This document shows positions 31,116 through 32,494 of a stretch of DNA of 32,494 nt, piece by piece. Both the position numbers and the translations under genes were made by a program. The stretch lies in the NCBI GenBank assembly GCA_028287445.1, contig JAQBPQ010000222.1, positions 1-32,494 of the forward strand, given 5' to 3'. Origin of the DNA: Cohnella sp. GTDB lineage: Bacteria > Bacillota > Bacilli > Paenibacillales > Paenibacillaceae. Every line of letters starts with the position of its first letter. Within the stretch, counting starts at the first letter, position 1. Below the pieces are notes generated by a model. It made no database searches and had not been told where the DNA came from. It worked only from the letters and a program-made list of their open reading frames with translations.

Positions 31116-32494
31116 TTACAGAGAACTCGAGCCATTCGTATCCTCTTGGGCTGATGGCAAAAAGATTTCTATTGTTGTCCCTTCATTTACCTTACTTGTT
31201 ACCTTCAGTGTTCCATCATGGCTTTCAATGATCTTTTTGCTGACCATAAATCCTAAACCCGTCCCTCTTTCTTTGGTCGAGTAAAAAGGCTCTCCGAGTT
31301 TCTTTAAATGGTCTTCAGAAATACCACAACCATGATCTATGATAGTGATCCATAGTCCACCACGAGGGTCATCACTTTTTCTCGATACATTGACTAGAAT
31401 TTCTCCACCATTTGCCATAGATTCAATACCATTTTTTATAAAATTTATGAAGATCTGTTTCATTTGATTTTCATCACATCTAATAAGGACTGGGCCGTCT
31501 GTATAAAATTTTGCGATAACTTCAACATTTTTCAAATGGACTTGTGGTTCGAGCAAGGCAATAACCTGCTCCAAAACAACACGTAGATTTTTATCATAAT
31601 ATTTCTGGGCTTGAGGCTTTGACAGAATCAGCAATTCGTTAACAATGAGCTCCATACGATCTATCTCGGAACTAAGTATGTGAAAGTAATAAGGTTTTTC
31701 ATTCCATTCGCGTTCCATTAATTTTAAAAATCCCTTTACCACCATTAACGGATTACGAATTTCATGTGCGATACCTGCGGCCAATTGACCTACAACAGAT
31801 AACTTTTCGGAATTGAGCATCAGTTGCTGTGTCTGTCTTTTATCTTCTTCGGCTTCTTTTTTCCGGTCCGTAATATCTCGCACGAGTGCCAAAAACATTT
31901 CCTCATCACCCATGTGAATAAGCCCTAGATTTATATCCACTGGAATACGTGTTCCATTGCCGAGTATCATTTGATCTTCAAAGTTGGCTGCTTGTCCGCC
32001 GGCAACTTTATTGATTAACTCTTGCCGTTCAGTTGCAGGAAGAGCGCAAATCATTTCAAGATGCATCGACAGCAGGTGCTCTCGAGTGTAACCAAGGATT
32101 TTACATGCCTGAGTGTTAACGTCAATTATAAGACCGTTCCTATCAATCAAGAAAAAACTATCAGCAGCTTGATCTACCAGCATCCTAAACTTTTCCTCAC
32201 TTGCTCGCAGCTTCTGTTCCGCTTGCACTCGCGCTGTAATATTGATACTAAAGCCAAGAAGTAGACTCTCATTGGACTTGGACTCTTCTTCGGCATGTAT
32301 AATCTTTTTTCCAGTGAAAACATGAGAACTTGTACCTTTATACTCAATGACCTCTTCTTTGGTGATAAGTGTATTAGCACGCCATACTGCCTGATCGTCC
32401 TGTTTTATTCGTTTGCCGACTAAGGGGGAGAATAAATCATACTTCGTTCTACCTGCCATCTGCTCAAGTTTCACTCCGAAAAATTCAGATGCAT
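31116..32494 (-). CDS. PAS-domain sensor histidine kinase, C-terminal part (5' end outside window)
   Basis: The minus-strand frame is open to the window edge (residues A-S-E-F-F-G-V precede the in-frame GTG at 32474), so the N-terminus is cut off. About 458 residues are visible: the end of one PAS domain, a second PAS (about 95-212), HisKA with His about residue 243 of the visible part in AAGIAHEIRNPL, and a HATPase with N-box INFIKNGIESM, G1 DHGCGISEDH and G2 GTGLGFMVSKK. No membrane segment or receiver domain appears in the visible part. The core SEKLSVVGQLAAG-AHEIRNPL is shared with the kinase at 24916-27201, and both resemble KinA-type sporulation kinases. Its base composition looks more AT-rich than its neighbours. 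Confidence 0.93.
   Translation of the reverse strand, partial: ASEFFGVKLEQMAGRTKYDLFSPLVGKRIKQDDQAVWRANTLITKEEVIEYKGTSSHVFTGKKIIHAEEESKSNESLLLGFSINITARVQAEQKLRASEEKFRMLVDQAADSFFLIDRNGLIIDVNTQACKILGYTREHLLSMHLEMICALPATERQELINKVAGGQAANFEDQMILGNGTRIPVDINLGLIHMGDEEMFLALVRDITDRKKEAEEDKRQTQQLMLNSEKLSVVGQLAAGIAHEIRNPLMVVKGFLKLMEREWNEKPYYFHILSSEIDRMELIVNELLILSKPQAQKYYDKNLRVVLEQVIALLEPQVHLKNVEVIAKFYTDGPVLIRCDENQMKQIFINFIKNGIESMANGGEILVNVSRKSDDPRGGLWITIIDHGCGISEDHLKKLGEPFYSTKERGTGLGFMVSKKIIESHDGTLKVTSKVNEGTTIEIFLPSAQEDTNGSSSL

Noticed and set aside
1-32494. CRISPR arrays, tRNA or rRNA genes, insertion sequences, prophage or replication origins
   Set aside because: I saw no regularly spaced repeats, cloverleaf-like sequences, transposase motifs or integrase genes in any part of the window.

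Overview
The window looks like a chromosomal segment of a spore-forming, low-to-mid GC Bacillota, most likely Paenibacillaceae. The signs are strong AGGAGG-type ribosome sites with frequent GTG/TTG starts, sigma-A-like promoters, a HutP-type antiterminator, a CcpA-like cre site, and two KinA/KinB-like PAS histidine kinases of the kind that feed the sporulation phosphorelay. The genus is an inference.

Layout. 1-755: the 3' end of a DEAD-box RNA helicase and its terminator. 756-14262: one long rightward histidine-utilisation (hut) locus: leader, NitT/TauT-type ABC importer (lipoprotein, permease, ATPase), hutP, an attenuator, hutH, hutU, hutI, an M20 amidohydrolase, a HutF-like deiminase, a HisC-like aminotransferase, a D-2-hydroxyacid dehydrogenase and hutD. 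14297-17782: a CUT1 sugar ABC transporter (binding protein and two permeases, no ATPase) with its own promoter, cre site and terminator. 17841-23273: rightward genes for a DDAH/amidinotransferase-like protein, a small basic protein, a secreted major-royal-jelly/Yellow-like protein, a Gfo/Idh/MocA oxidoreductase, a small membrane protein, a long-form AdoMet decarboxylase and a thioesterase. 23428-24393: a second 2-hydroxyacid dehydrogenase. 24365-28135 (minus strand): a DECR-like SDR, a large sensor kinase and a GNAT acetyltransferase. 28234-29136: an aldo/keto reductase. 29161-29523 (minus): an internally shortened Tag glycosylase. 29726-31104: an MBL-fold hydrolase and TetR regulator behind a palindrome-rich promoter. 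31116-32494 (minus): a partial sensor kinase running off the window.

Main point. The hut locus is a mosaic. Bacillus-type HutP control is joined to HutF-like and HutD proteins typical of proteobacteria. No arginase-type or classical HutG is present; an M20 hydrolase sits where a deformylase is needed. An aminotransferase plus a 2-hydroxyacid dehydrogenase suggests a side route through imidazole-pyruvate and imidazole-lactate. The leader before the ABC importer carries three UAG triplets in exact seven-base register just before a large terminator hairpin, and a second UAG-rich terminator lies between hutP and hutH. HutP may therefore act twice, on uptake and on catabolism.

Protein families were judged by recalled motifs and homologues; no search was run.
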